From Physcomitrium patens (lineage: Eukaryota; Streptophyta; Bryopsida; Funariales; Funariaceae), in assembly GCF_000002425.4 (NCBI RefSeq), contig NC_037263.1, forward strand, positions 9,809,673-9,873,672: 64,000 bases of DNA. The letters are read 5' to 3'. The first letter of the stretch is position 1. Every line of letters begins with the position of its first letter. Below the pieces are notes generated by a model, which was not told the DNA's origin, did not search any database, and saw only the letters and a program-made list of their open reading frames with translations. Positions 1 through 9,960 of the stretch are shown here, piece by piece. The position numbers and the translations under genes are program-made.

Positions 1-1
1 C

Positions 2-2802
2 AATTTATCGCAGACGAAGTTGACTGAGTTGCGGAAGTACATTGACGAGAATCTAGCCAAGAACTTCATCCGTCATTCGAAGTTGCCAACTGGGGCACCA
101 ATCTTATTTGTGAAGAAGAAGGATGACTCACTACGGATGTGCGTGGACTATCGAGGTCTCAACAAGGTGACAAAAAAGAATCGCTACCCACTGCCTTTGA
201 TCTCTAGTCTTCTAGAACAACTTGGGCGTGCAAGGATCTTTACAAAGATTTACCTAAGGGGAGCTTACAACCTTGTGCGAATTAAGGAAGGAGATGAATA
301 GAAGACAGCGTTCCGAACAAGGTATGGCCATTTTGAATACAATGTCATGCCATTTGGTCTTACTAATGCTCCAGCGATCTTTCAACACATGATGAATGAC
401 ATCTTTCGAGAGCATCTAGACGATTTTGTTGTCATCTATCTAGATGATATTTTGATATTTTCTAAGAACGAGGAAGAACATGAGAAGCACGTTCGTCTGG
501 TACTCAAAAAACTACGGGAGCGAGGACTCTATGCCAAATTGGAGAAGTGCTTATTTCACCAAACTGAGATGGAATTTTTGGGATTCATCGCGACTACGAA
601 AGGCTTGAAGATGGATCCAAAGAAGGTGGAAGCAATCATGTCTTGGGAAGTTCCGAAGACGATTAGGGACGTACAATGTTTTCTTGGATTTGTTAACTAC
701 TATTGGATCTTCATCAAGAATTATTCTCAAGTTGCTGCCCCCCTCACTCGGTTAACATGTAAGGACAAGCTCAAATGGGGACCTATCGCAGAAAAAGCAT
801 TTCAAGATTTGAAGATGGTATTTACTACAGCTCCAATCTTGGTACATCCGGACTTTACAAAGGCCTTTTATTTGGAGACAGATGCTTCGGATTTTGCTTT
901 GGGAGCTGTACTTTCACAGATGGGCTTAGATGAGAAGCTCCATCCAGTTGCGTTCTATTCTCGAAAATTCTCTGCTGCTGAGATCAACTATGAGATCCAC
1001 GATAAGGAACTCCTTGCTATAGTAGATTCTTTCCAAGAGTGGCGCCACTTTCTCGAAGGAACTGCACATCCAGTGACTGTATATACGGATCACAAGAATT
1101 TGGACTATTTTATGTCGGCTCGGGTTTTGGATTAGCGTCAAGCTCGGTGGAGTATGTTGCTATCCAGGTTCGACTTTGTTATTACTTATCGGCCTGGGAA
1201 GCAACAAGGATTGTCCGATGCATTATCAAGGAGATCATATCTCGCGCCAAAGGCTGGAGATGCAGCATTTGATCAATAGTGCACGACATTGTTGAAGCCA
1301 GAGAAATTTCGGCTCAACGCAGCTATTGTACCAATTGATGCTGACTTCCTCGACTAGGTACGGGCCGCAACCATTGAAGATTCTCTAGCCCTTGATATCA
1401 AGCAACATGCTAGTGATGATAAATTCAAGATGGAAGGAGATCTAGTATATTTCGAAGAGCGGTTGTATATCCCAAAAGGGCCAACACGACTCTGAGTTCT
1501 TCAATCTCGTCATGACTTTCCAGCTGCGGGACATTTTGGATTCAATAAGACCTTGGAACTTATTTCCCGCGATTTCTGGTGGCCTCAAATGTGGAAGGAT
1601 GTGAAAGATTTTGTTGTATCTTGTGACATTTGTTCAAGATCCAAAAACCCTCGACATCGGCCTTATGGACTTCTACAGCCATTGCCTATTCCGCGCCGAC
1701 CATGGTCTTCGGTTTCCATGGACTTTATTATGGATCTACCACCATCGAATTCATTTGACAGCATTTTTGTTGTCGTAGACCGGCTTACAAAGATGGCGCA
1801 TTTTGTCCCTTGCAAGAAGACATCGTCAAGCGAAGACACAGCAAGACTCTTTCTTGATAATGTGTATCGATATCATGGTCTACCAAATGATATCGTATCG
1901 GATCGAGAAACCTAGTTTGTGTCAAAGTTTTGGAAATCTCTTTTTGAAATATTGAAGGTGGATATCAAGCTTTCTTCGGCATTTCATCCTCAAACGGACG
2001 GCCAAACAGAACGGATGAATCAAGTTTTAGAGCAATATTTACGTTGCACCATCAACTATCAACAAGATGATTGGGTCGCATATCTACCGCTAGCCGAGTT
2101 CGCATATAACAACACCCTTCATGCGTCAACTCAACAAACGCCATTCTTTTCCAATTATGGATACCATCCAAAGCTTGACTTATGGAGTTCGTCAATGATT
2201 AACAATCCGGCAGCTGAAGGATTGGTGAAGGAGCTTTCGCAGCTTCAAACTACATTGAAGCTTCAATTGCAAACTGCCCAAGAATCTTACAAGGCGTCCG
2301 CGGACAAATTTCGGAATCAGGCACCTAAATTCACGATTGGAGACAAAGTTTGGCTGCTTCGACGAAATGTTAAGACCAAGCGGCCATGTGATAAATTGGA
2401 CTATCGGAGATTGGGACCATTTGTTATCCAGAAGCAGATCAATCTTGTAGCGTATCGTCTGGAGTTACCAGCTACTATGAAGGTACATCCTATCTTTCAT
2501 GTTTCTTTGTTGGAGCCTTATCGAGAATCGTCTTTTCTTGGAAGAGTACAATGTCCACCACCTAGCATAGAAATAGAGAACCACGAAGAATACGAGGTGG
2601 AAAAGGTCCTGGATTCACGGCAAAGACGGGGTAAATTAGAATACTTTGTACATTGAAGCGGTTACGATATTAATGAACGAACATGGGAGCCGGCCGAAAA
2701 TCTCGCGAATGCGCCACAAAAGGTACAAGAGTTTCATCGATGATATCCTGAGAAACCCAAGCCGGTTCGACGATAGCTTCTTACTGAAGCTTGCTCATCC
2801 AG
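2..2802 (+). pseudogene. Ty3/gypsy pol remnant (RT, RNase H, integrase, chromodomain)
   Basis: A single reading frame runs through the whole stretch and is interrupted only by stops at 299, 1133, 1277, 1355, 1493, 1913 and 2654; I see no frameshift. RT motifs include the catalytic YLDDIL near 440-455 and MPFGLTNAP near 347-373. RNase H follows with TDASDFALGA near 880-910. Integrase has the H2C2 finger remnant (CDICSR near 1623-1640) and the core from MDFIMDLP near 1720 to the HPQTDGQTERMNQ region near 1990. The tail has a chromodomain, EYEVEKVLDSR and then INERTWEP. Each stop can be explained by one C-to-T or G-to-A change (CAG to TAG, CGA to TGA, TGG to TAG or TGA), which fits decay by deamination of methylated cytosine. 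Confidence 0.92.
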
Positions 2803-2921
2803 AAAACAGAAAAGAGGAGAGAGCACTACCAAAATCCATAGTTGATGTAGTCATTCTCTCCAAGATAGCGTAGAACTTTGTTAGTAGCCCAAGTTTATTC
2901 TTATTGTTTTAGCCTTTGAAT

Positions 2922-3269
2922 ATGGATAGCCAAGATACTACACTTGTCATGTCATCTCAAGCAACTAGCTCACGAAGACGACCGCGAGATGAAGAACCGC
3001 TTGCACCACGACAACGTCGAAGGATTCCGAGCAACAGATCACTGGTGATTGTATTTGAGGTCGAGCCTGCCTACAATGGTCAGCCAGAAGGAGTGTTTGC
3101 AGGACAATTTCACAATGAAGACACAGAGGTTCATGCTTGGTCAGAAGTTGAAGGCGTGGGCCACTACCGTTGGCTTCAAGGACCATTGAATCACTTGGCT
3201 CGTGAACAACAATTGGAGTTCATAGCAGAGGTTATGCGACAGATCTTCATTTTCTTGCGTTGGTATTGA
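2922..3269 (+). CDS. Extra ORF downstream of gypsy pol, unknown function
   Basis: A 115-residue ORF begins at the ATG at 2922 and stays open to 3269, about 35 bp before the polypurine tract of the 3' LTR. The N-terminal 40 residues are rich in Arg, Ser and Pro with a basic patch (RQRRRIP) that could be a nuclear signal; the rest is mixed and acidic with several Trp residues. I do not recognise a family. It is open although pol upstream carries seven stops, but the ORF is short enough for this to be chance. It could be an additional ORF of the element, captured host sequence, or noncoding. Confidence 0.4.
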   Translation: MDSQDTTLVMSSQATSSRRRPRDEEPLAPRQRRRIPSNRSLVIVFEVEPAYNGQPEGVFAGQFHNEDTEVHAWSEVEGVGHYRWLQGPLNHLAREQQLEFIAEVMRQIFIFLRWY

Positions 3270-3303
3270 CTGACGATAACATTGCTTCTCGGAGACCTCG
3301 AAG

Positions 3304-3319
3304 CTAAAGGAGGAGGTGA
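3304..3319 (+). other. Polypurine tract of the gypsy element
   Basis: A purine-rich stretch (AAAGGAGGAGGTGA) abuts the LTR start TGTTAG, the expected priming site for plus-strand synthesis. Confidence 0.7.
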
Positions 3320-3783
3320 TGTTAGGGACATAGTCTTTAGACCTTTCTAGAGACAAGTTTCTAGAACCTTCTAAAAAGAAGTCTCTAGAAACTTCCAAAA
3401 GATTCCTTGAATATTCTCTTAGAATATTCTTTAAAGATTCTCTAAAGATTCTTTGAATATTCCCTTAGAAGGCTTTAGAAGATTCTTAGAATATTCTAGT
3501 AGATTCTAGGAAGTTACTTGAGAAGCTTCCTAGCTCTTGGGTAGTTGTTCGAGAAGCTTCATAGTTCTTGGGAAGCTTCTTGATGCGCTTCCTTAGAACC
3601 ATAGGCCAGTAGTATATATAGGAGTCGAGGCTAAAGAGTTCTTCAGTCTCGACAACACATCTCTTGAAGCTCTAGCTCAATTCTCTTGGCGTTGCTCTTG
3701 TACTCATCTGATAATCTAGTTCTTGTCATTTCTTCTTGAACTTCTTGTTTAGATTTCTTGTTTGTATTTTTGGTCCGTGACAA
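3320..3783 (+). repeat. 3' LTR of the gypsy element
   Basis: The 464-bp segment starts TGTTAGGGAC directly after a polypurine tract and ends GTGACA, giving TG...CA termini. It contains a TATA-like TATATATAGG near 3612 and many imperfect copies of a TTCTAGAA/GAATATTCT-type motif at 3340-3540, the kind of short repeat seen in LTR enhancers. The partner 5' LTR is outside the window, so the ends rest on the termini alone. Confidence 0.75.
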
Positions 3784-4593
3784 GAATTCATGATCATCTA
3801 CAAATATAAGATTTTATTTTTTTGCACTATTAACATGTTAAATGTATCAAATTTTTCAACTTGACTTTAGCCAAAAAAAAATTAAAATAAGATATCTATA
3901 AATTTAAATTTTTATTGCATATATTGAATTGGATACATGGAAGGAAGAAATAGAATAAAAAGATTTGAGCCTACAAAATACATTAAAAATTGACATTTGT
4001 AGACACTTAATGTTGCAACAATACAAAGGCAAATAATAGATTTTTTTTCGATATGCAATCATTTGATGTCAATACATTTAAAATAAACTAACTTATTATT
4101 TATTTATTTTTGAAAAAAAATTTAAACATAGTTCTTGTAAAGAAAATTTAATACAACATTTAGTCACATATGATCAATTATGTAAGAAAGAAGTACAATT
4201 AGCTTTAAAACCAAAATCTATAAATGACAAATATTTGAAAATACAAAGTACACTAAAATCTCTATAAAGAAAATGATGCAAAGAAGCCATATATACATAT
4301 TTACATATATATATATATATATATATATCTCTTAAATTGAGTAATGAATAATTGCAACGAAGTCTAAAATATCCTAAAAGTCAGCTAATTACTCATGAGG
4401 GTTAAAACAAGCCTTTTCAGTTCTAAATCTCTCAGTTATTACATGTCCCTGTCTCCGGCAAAGATAAGGTAGAGGTTGTGTAATATACTCTTTTTCTGCA
4501 ATAGAGGATACCTCTGCTTGTGTCAAAATAATTATTTAAGAAAAGTACGTCCTTACCTATAACAGTAATTTAACAGATCTGTACCGTCATAGC
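3784..4593. other. AT-rich intergenic DNA, no gene seen
   Basis: The stretch is strongly AT-rich with poly-A and poly-T runs and an AT dinucleotide repeat at about 4305-4329. No ORF with family resemblance is visible. Confidence 0.7.
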
Positions 4594-4618
4594 ACGTCAA
4601 TTTTAACGTGGAAGACGT
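4594..4618. promoter_or_regulatory. Cluster of three ACGT cores upstream of AWPM-19 copy A
   Basis: ACGT cores occur at 4594, 4606 and 4615, as CACGTC, ACGTGG and GACGTC. ACGT cores are the heart of ABA-response elements and bZIP sites, and many AWPM-19 genes respond to ABA. The cluster lies about 720 bp before the start codon; that it works on this gene is inference. Confidence 0.35.
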
Positions 4619-5223
4619 CAAGGCTTTCCCGTAGAAATACTGGGTAGCTCAAACCATTCTTTGTCGCCTGCTGTGAAGCAGTCCCTCGGGAACAGAGTGA
4701 TTATTCACAGACAAAAAACAACACTATCGTTTACTAAAGCTAACAGCTCACAGAGAGAGCATTTGGTTTAGTCTGCATCTGGTTTTGAGAGCGAGCTCGG
4801 GATGCAAAAGCCATCATCAGAAAAATCTTTCACCATTTTCTGAGCTTACAGCCTCGTTAATTCCTCGATTCCGTAGCAGGTTTCTGATCAGTCACCGTCT
4901 TGTGGGACCCGAGGAATGTGAAGAGCCTGCGTGTCCTGTCCCTTCCCAATTCAATGACCTTCGGGTACAACAGTGATATGCCCGGCAGGTCCAACAGATT
5001 CTCAGAAAGGTATGTGGGAGCACAGATGTAGAGGACGAGGAGTCCGCATCGATGACACCTCTGACTGACAGGAACGCCAATGCAATGTCAGTTCAGGTTG
5101 ACAGAGACACTGATCTAGCAGACGTTAGTAGGACTGCGGCGCTGTCTTCATCTCCTGACGGCTTAGCAGAGAATACAGCCGGCGTTGCCAAGCTGTATAT
5201 TTCGCGTCTCGCTCTTCAAAGCT

Positions 5224-5231
5224 ATATATAT
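5224..5231 (+). promoter_or_regulatory. Possible TATA box of AWPM-19 copy A
   Basis: TATATATA lies about 105 bp before the start codon at 5335, a plausible distance for a TATA box with a short 5' UTR. AT repeats are common here, so this is tentative. Confidence 0.3.
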
Positions 5232-5334
5232 GTACTAGTTTGATGTGCTTGACACTTGTAATCCTTTTTGCACTCCAGTCGGTGGTTCTTCTGTGTCTGG
5301 TGTTCAGTGTGCATATCAGGCCAAAGCTACAGCA

Positions 5335-6165
5335 ATGGCCTTCGATATTGGGAAAGGGTTGATGGCCCTACTCATGGTTGTCAACTTCTGCCTGTACTTC
5401 ATCGCTGCTTGCTTGGCTGGGTCTATCTTGAACCGCAACCTTGACGTCAACGTCGGCCGAAATGACGACCTACAAACCGGTGAGTTCCACGGTCAGCTGC
5501 AGTTTTTGAAACGTTTGGCATGATCAAAATTATCAACTTGTCCATGAAGCATCGGGATAATATGCTCCTTATAATGTATTTCACAATGGGTCAACTGACT
5601 TCTCACCAGATTAAGCATTAAGGAGCTTTGACTCTCGAGATGGGTTTGAGGTTTTGCAGGAAATGTTGCCACTGTTGTCTTCATTCCAATCGCTCTGATT
5701 GCATCCATGGTCGGTCTCGCATCAGTCTTCGCAGGAGCTAACCATGCTCACATCAGGCGTGCCGAGAGTCTCGCAGCCGTTTCCGCCACGTCTACGGTCG
5801 CATGGTTGCTCACTCTCCTGGCAATGGGCATTGCTTGCAAGGAGATTCACACCGGCTATGGACGTAGTAAGAGACTGGTGAGTTCATCACACATAGATCT
5901 AACCTCTGAGTCAATGCCCTCACTGCGATTCCTCTACTTGTATGTGCCGTAAACATATGTTTCTGATCACAGTCATCTGTTGTTCTTGTGCATTCTCCTC
6001 CAGAAAACCTTGGAGGCTTTCATGATCATCCTATCTCTCTTCGAGCTACTCTACTTATTGGCCTTGCACGTGGGATCTATCTTCCATGAAGGCCACTCAA
6101 GCCCTTCTAGCAACCGCGCTGTCAAGGACCCCAACCTTGGAACCCCGGCAGCAACCGCTGTGTGA
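5335..6165 (+). CDS. AWPM-19-like plasma membrane protein, copy A
   Basis: Three exons, 5335-5479, 5660-5877 and 6004-6165, join in frame with GT-AG introns to give 174 residues. The family is the wheat AWPM-19/rice PM1 group: small plasma-membrane proteins with four membrane spans, induced by ABA, dehydration or cold; rice PM1 has been described as an ABA importer. Visible landmarks are the first span with NFCLYFIAACLAGSILNRN (exon 1), a span ending ASVFAG and the conserved WLLTLLAMGIACKEIH (exon 2), and a last span ILSLFELLYLLALH (exon 3). The tail is hydrophilic and Ser/Pro-rich. The start is the ATG before AFDIGKG, matching copy B; an upstream open stretch reading into it is probably 5' UTR. 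The tandem copy B has the same exon sizes. The transported substrate here is not known. Confidence 0.9.
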
Positions 6166-7371
6166 TCACAAAAAAACATTGATTACTTTGAGTAGCAATT
6201 TCTGATCCAAATGCCGTTCTTGGCGTATCATTGTGCTGTGACAGTCGCCACAGTCCCTGTACATTACTTCAATATAATCGAGACATTCCTCTGTCAACAA
6301 CCTCTCAGTAAAATGGCAGCTTCATTTCTCATTACCTTTTTGATTTCAAAGTGTTGTGATTTCGATCCCAATTTTTTGAAATGGCGAGCCCATTAATTCA
6401 GTGTATTGCAATGCCAATGCTGACCTGAGATTCTCGTGTACACTACTGTAGTAAATTAGTATTGTATTGACGGATGTGTGTCATAGTTTTGTGCAATGCT
6501 GACACTGCGGTGATGCCTTGGAGTATTAAACAGAACTTAACAAGCAATCTCCAGATAGGAACAGCTTGATAACTTTTCTCTTATCAAAGATCAATTCTCA
6601 TGTACCCTAGAACATTTCCTCTGCGGCTGAGTATGCCACCGCTCAGAGACGAGCATGTCTGGTTTTTAGATACCACTTACATTTCTCTTACATGTTTTGT
6701 TTATAACGATGTGAATGGCAGTAAGAAAAGAAAAGAAAAACTATATTTAGAGAGGCCCGAGAACAAAGTTTGTCAAACTTCGGGTTCGAAAATCCTCTGC
6801 AAAAGTTTGGATTATTGCATTTGAATGGTAGAAAAGCAATGTAGCGATGTACAGTACAGCGATGTAGAAAATAGCGACGGAACACCGTGCTGGGGTTTCA
6901 ATGGGCCAGAACAATTTGTGTGAATGATTATCCACAGCAGCAATACCAGCACCATTCTCCGACTTGTGGGCTCCACAAATATATCATTATAGGTGTCGCA
7001 ACATGGTGCGCCATTACAGCAAAATTCACAAGGGCTTAGTAAGCACAAACGACAGCTCACACAAATTCCTGTCAACTGCAATCTTAACGCACAGCTGTGC
7101 ATCACAAGTCGACGCAGTCAAGGAATACCTCACAAATACGAGGATCATTTGACACTTGGCGACAATAGAGGTGCTGGCGCAATGTTTTGTGGCATTACTG
7201 CAGGACAATGGACGAGGCGCATTCTTATTTAGCTGCAACCCGCGACGTTCTTGGACAGTGAACTAAAGCGACTTCCGCATTCTGTAGGTGTTCTGATCTC
7301 GGTTCCTGATCGCCTTAGCTTGCAGAGCTCATTGTCACCTTGTCAAGTGCTCAGTAGCAAAGTTTGGTTCG
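6166..7371. other. Intergenic DNA between AWPM-19 copies A and B
   Basis: This 1.2 kb should hold the 3' UTR of copy A and the promoter of copy B. I see no further gene. An ACGT core lies at 7245, but there is no triple cluster like that upstream of copy A. Confidence 0.6.
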
Positions 7372-8378
7372 ATGGCGTTCGGCATTGGGAAAGTGTTGAT
7401 AATGCCTTTGATGGTTATCAACTTCGGCCTGTACTTTATTGCTGCTTGCCTGGCTGGGTCCATCTTGAACCGGAACCTTGATGCTAACATGCACCGAAAT
7501 GACGACATTCAGATCGGTATGAGGCTAGACGCCGTTTGCTTGCATTGTATTGTGTTGGTACATTTCTGAGGATGTACAAGGTTTTCAGACCCCCCCCCCC
7601 TTTCTTCTCTCGTTCGTTTGCAGCTTGATTTACCTTTAATTTTGAACCCACTGTACCTGACAAGCAAGTGGTATCCAACATTTGATCGCAGGCAACGTCG
7701 CCACAGTTAATTTCATCCCGTTCGCATTGATTGCGTGCATGGCTGGTCTAGCATCAGTATTTGCAGGAGGTCACCATATCCGCATCTGGCGAACAGAGAG
7801 CCTCGCGGCTGCTGCTGCTACGTCTTTGATCGCGTGGTTGCTCACCCTCTTAGCCATGGGCCTAGCTTGCAAGGAGATCCACACCAGTTACGGCCGCACC
7901 AAGCGACTTGTGAGCATCCCAAAACCTCGTAGCTTTTCTTGTGCTAGATTGACCATTTCTTTCGTCCATAACATGTCTTCAGAGAGTTTCAAAACATTGA
8001 CGGAGAGAAAACACCCGCTTCAACTTTAGGATTACGGATATCTCTTATTGGATACATGAACATTACGAGAACCTTTCTTCAAGATACTAGGTGGCTGGGA
8101 ATGGGGGTTATATGTAGCCAGATTAAGAGCTATTCCGAAACCTTAAACCTCAAGTGGCAGTTCTGTTCTGGTTCTACGATTTCTTACACAAACATGATGT
8201 ACATTGTTTGCAGAAAACTTTGGAAGCGTTCATGATCATCCTGTCGCTCTTCGAATTGTTGTACTTGCTCGCCCTACATGCTGGTTCTGTACATACAAAC
8301 GATGGGGTTGTCAACACCACTGGCCACAGGGGAGTGAAGAACCCCAACTACGGCACTCCAGCAGCAACCGCCGTCTAG
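7372..8378 (+). CDS. AWPM-19-like plasma membrane protein, copy B
   Basis: Three exons, 7372-7516, 7692-7909 and 8214-8378, give 175 residues. Exons 1 and 2 have exactly the same lengths and phases as in copy A (145 and 218 nt), so the pair arose by tandem duplication. Four membrane spans are visible: NFGLYFIAACLAGSILNRN in exon 1, FIPFALIACMAGLASVFAG and WLLTLLAMGLACKEIH in exon 2, and ILSLFELLYLLALHAG in exon 3. Sequence has drifted at many sites, mostly conservatively, and both introns differ clearly between copies, so the duplication is not recent. Intron 1 carries a run of ten C at about 7591-7600. The role is expected to be that of copy A, in the plasma membrane and probably linked to ABA or drying. 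Confidence 0.9.
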
Positions 8379-9489
8379 ATGACGTAAACCTGATGCAGGA
8401 TATTCAGTATTCTTGCAACTAGGGGTGCCATTGCAATATGCTTTTCTTCCACAGCCACTAGCCCGCAGGCATTTTGTACAGTGTACCATGTTTTGTCCAC
8501 CAGTGACTGAAATAATAAAAAAAAGAAAAGAAAAATGTTCAGTGATGAATATTTTTCTTATCTTAATTACCGCATCCTGACCATTATCGACGATTCATTT
8601 TCAAGTGCTGTGTCGGTATGTGCTCTTGTCTTTCCAAGTGCGATGAGTCATCCAATGAGTGCTTGGCATGCTTTTGTATATCATTTTGGCAGAAATACAA
8701 CGTTCTTTACATTAGAGGGACGGGATACAAATCATTATGGTGCACTTCTCACTCGTGCATGAAATCCTCTAGTAGTTCCGATGCACAGGTACAGAGAGCA
8801 TGTTCTATGTGCTGACCACAACAGAAAACTACAACGCAGAAAATTCTATCTTAGTGACAGTTTTTCAGCAACGAGTGAGTTAATTGCAGGCAGGATTAGA
8901 CTGCACCACGTCCAATGCACAAACGAACCCTTAGATCAAATAAATAATTTTCTATACTGCAGAAAGTCTTAAGATTGATTGCGTGATTTTCAGATAAAAA
9001 TATAATTTTATTATGCAAGCTAATACTTAATGTAAAGTACATAAATTTCATCAAGCTTTCATATGCTTAAATGATAATTGTGCATCAGTGTCTTTTCAAA
9101 AATAAGTCGAACAATGTCAAAAACATGCAAGTCGATGTTCCTGCAACTCTCCATTGTTGGACCAGACGTGCGCAGCATTTCCGGTTCCTTCAACATTCAG
9201 AAACAACCCAGGTCACAGAGTCAATTAAAGAATTAAAGAATGCATAGGCCGCGCACCATCTTCTGCACAAGGTCCTCCGGCAGTGACACGTACCGTCCCC
9301 TTCCTCGGGACCCACATTCTTGGCCCACAACCAGCTGGATCCTGCTTCGTCGCTCGATCTGATCTAGAAAAGAACTCTGAATCAGCATCTCCTGGGAGTG
9401 TGGGAGCAAATTACTTGACTTGATGCAATGGCATTCGCTAGTGAAAGAGGGACGACAGCATAAAGAAATTATCATGACTCTCAACTTCG
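8379..9489. other. Intergenic DNA after AWPM-19 copy B
   Basis: It contains the probable 3' UTR of copy B (AATAATAAAA near 8510) and AT-rich DNA. An 83-codon minus-strand open stretch at 9233-9484 has a plausible composition, but I recognise no family and do not call it a gene. Confidence 0.5.
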
Positions 9490-9960
9490 ATTCTCAACTT
9501 CTGTTTGGATCCGTCGGGAACCCAAACCTTGACGCCAACATCCAGCAAAATGACGAGTTCCTTGTTGGTGACCATCTGTGCAGGTGTAATTGAATATTCA
9601 ACGGAAGGTCAACTCTGAGCAGTTTCTTTGGGAGAGGATTCGTTCACACTAATTCCTTGCGCATGCCCTTGAGTCGTTGTTTTATGTTTGACGAAGTGGA
9701 GTGAAGGGATTTACACTGATGTTGATCGTTAGGTGCATGACTCAAGCAGCATGGTGACTCCGCTCTTCGTTCTCATCGTCTAGATTGCATATAAGGCTAG
9801 TTTCCCATCCTTCTTCTCAGGGTTTTAGCATCTCCGTGTCTTAGTTAATGAAACTCTCGACGCTGCTTTTGCCGCATCGCCGATTGCGTGATTTTTCACT
9901 CCCTTAGCCGTGGGCATTGCTGGCATGCACATTCACTCTCGACACGGTGGTAACTTGATT
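9490..9960 (+). pseudogene. AWPM-19-like pseudogene, third tandem copy
   Basis: Translation of about 9505-9570 gives GSVGNPNLDANIQQNDEFLV, aligning with the end of exon 1 of copies A and B (GSILNRNLDANMHRNDD). Translation of about 9755-9950 gives pieces aligning with exon 2, including NETLDAAFAASPIA for TESLAAAAATSLIA and FFTPLAVGIAGMHIHS for WLLTLLAMGLACKEIH. In-frame stops occur near 9781, 9827 and 9887, and the first membrane span is not recoverable. A weak trace of exon 3 may lie at about 10115-10160. The locus is therefore a decayed third member of the array. Confidence 0.8.

Larger units (their letters stand above)
1..3783 (+). mobile_element. Ty3/gypsy LTR retrotransposon, chromovirus-like, cut by window start
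   Basis: The order reverse transcriptase, RNase H, integrase, C-terminal chromodomain, polypurine tract, LTR is that of a Ty3/gypsy element. The window begins inside the reverse transcriptase, so gag, protease and the 5' LTR lie outside. The polyprotein frame is broken by seven in-frame stops, so the element is dead. It belongs to the same family as the gypsy element at 44249-55932: both share the stretch [15 protein letters not shown] near the start of the RT. An additional ORF lies between pol and the 3' LTR. Confidence 0.93.

Noticed and set aside
9233..9484. An 83-codon minus-strand frame ending LPEDLVQKMVRGLCIL
   Set aside because: Looks somewhat protein-like, but no family is recognised and it has no partner exons; not strong enough to call.
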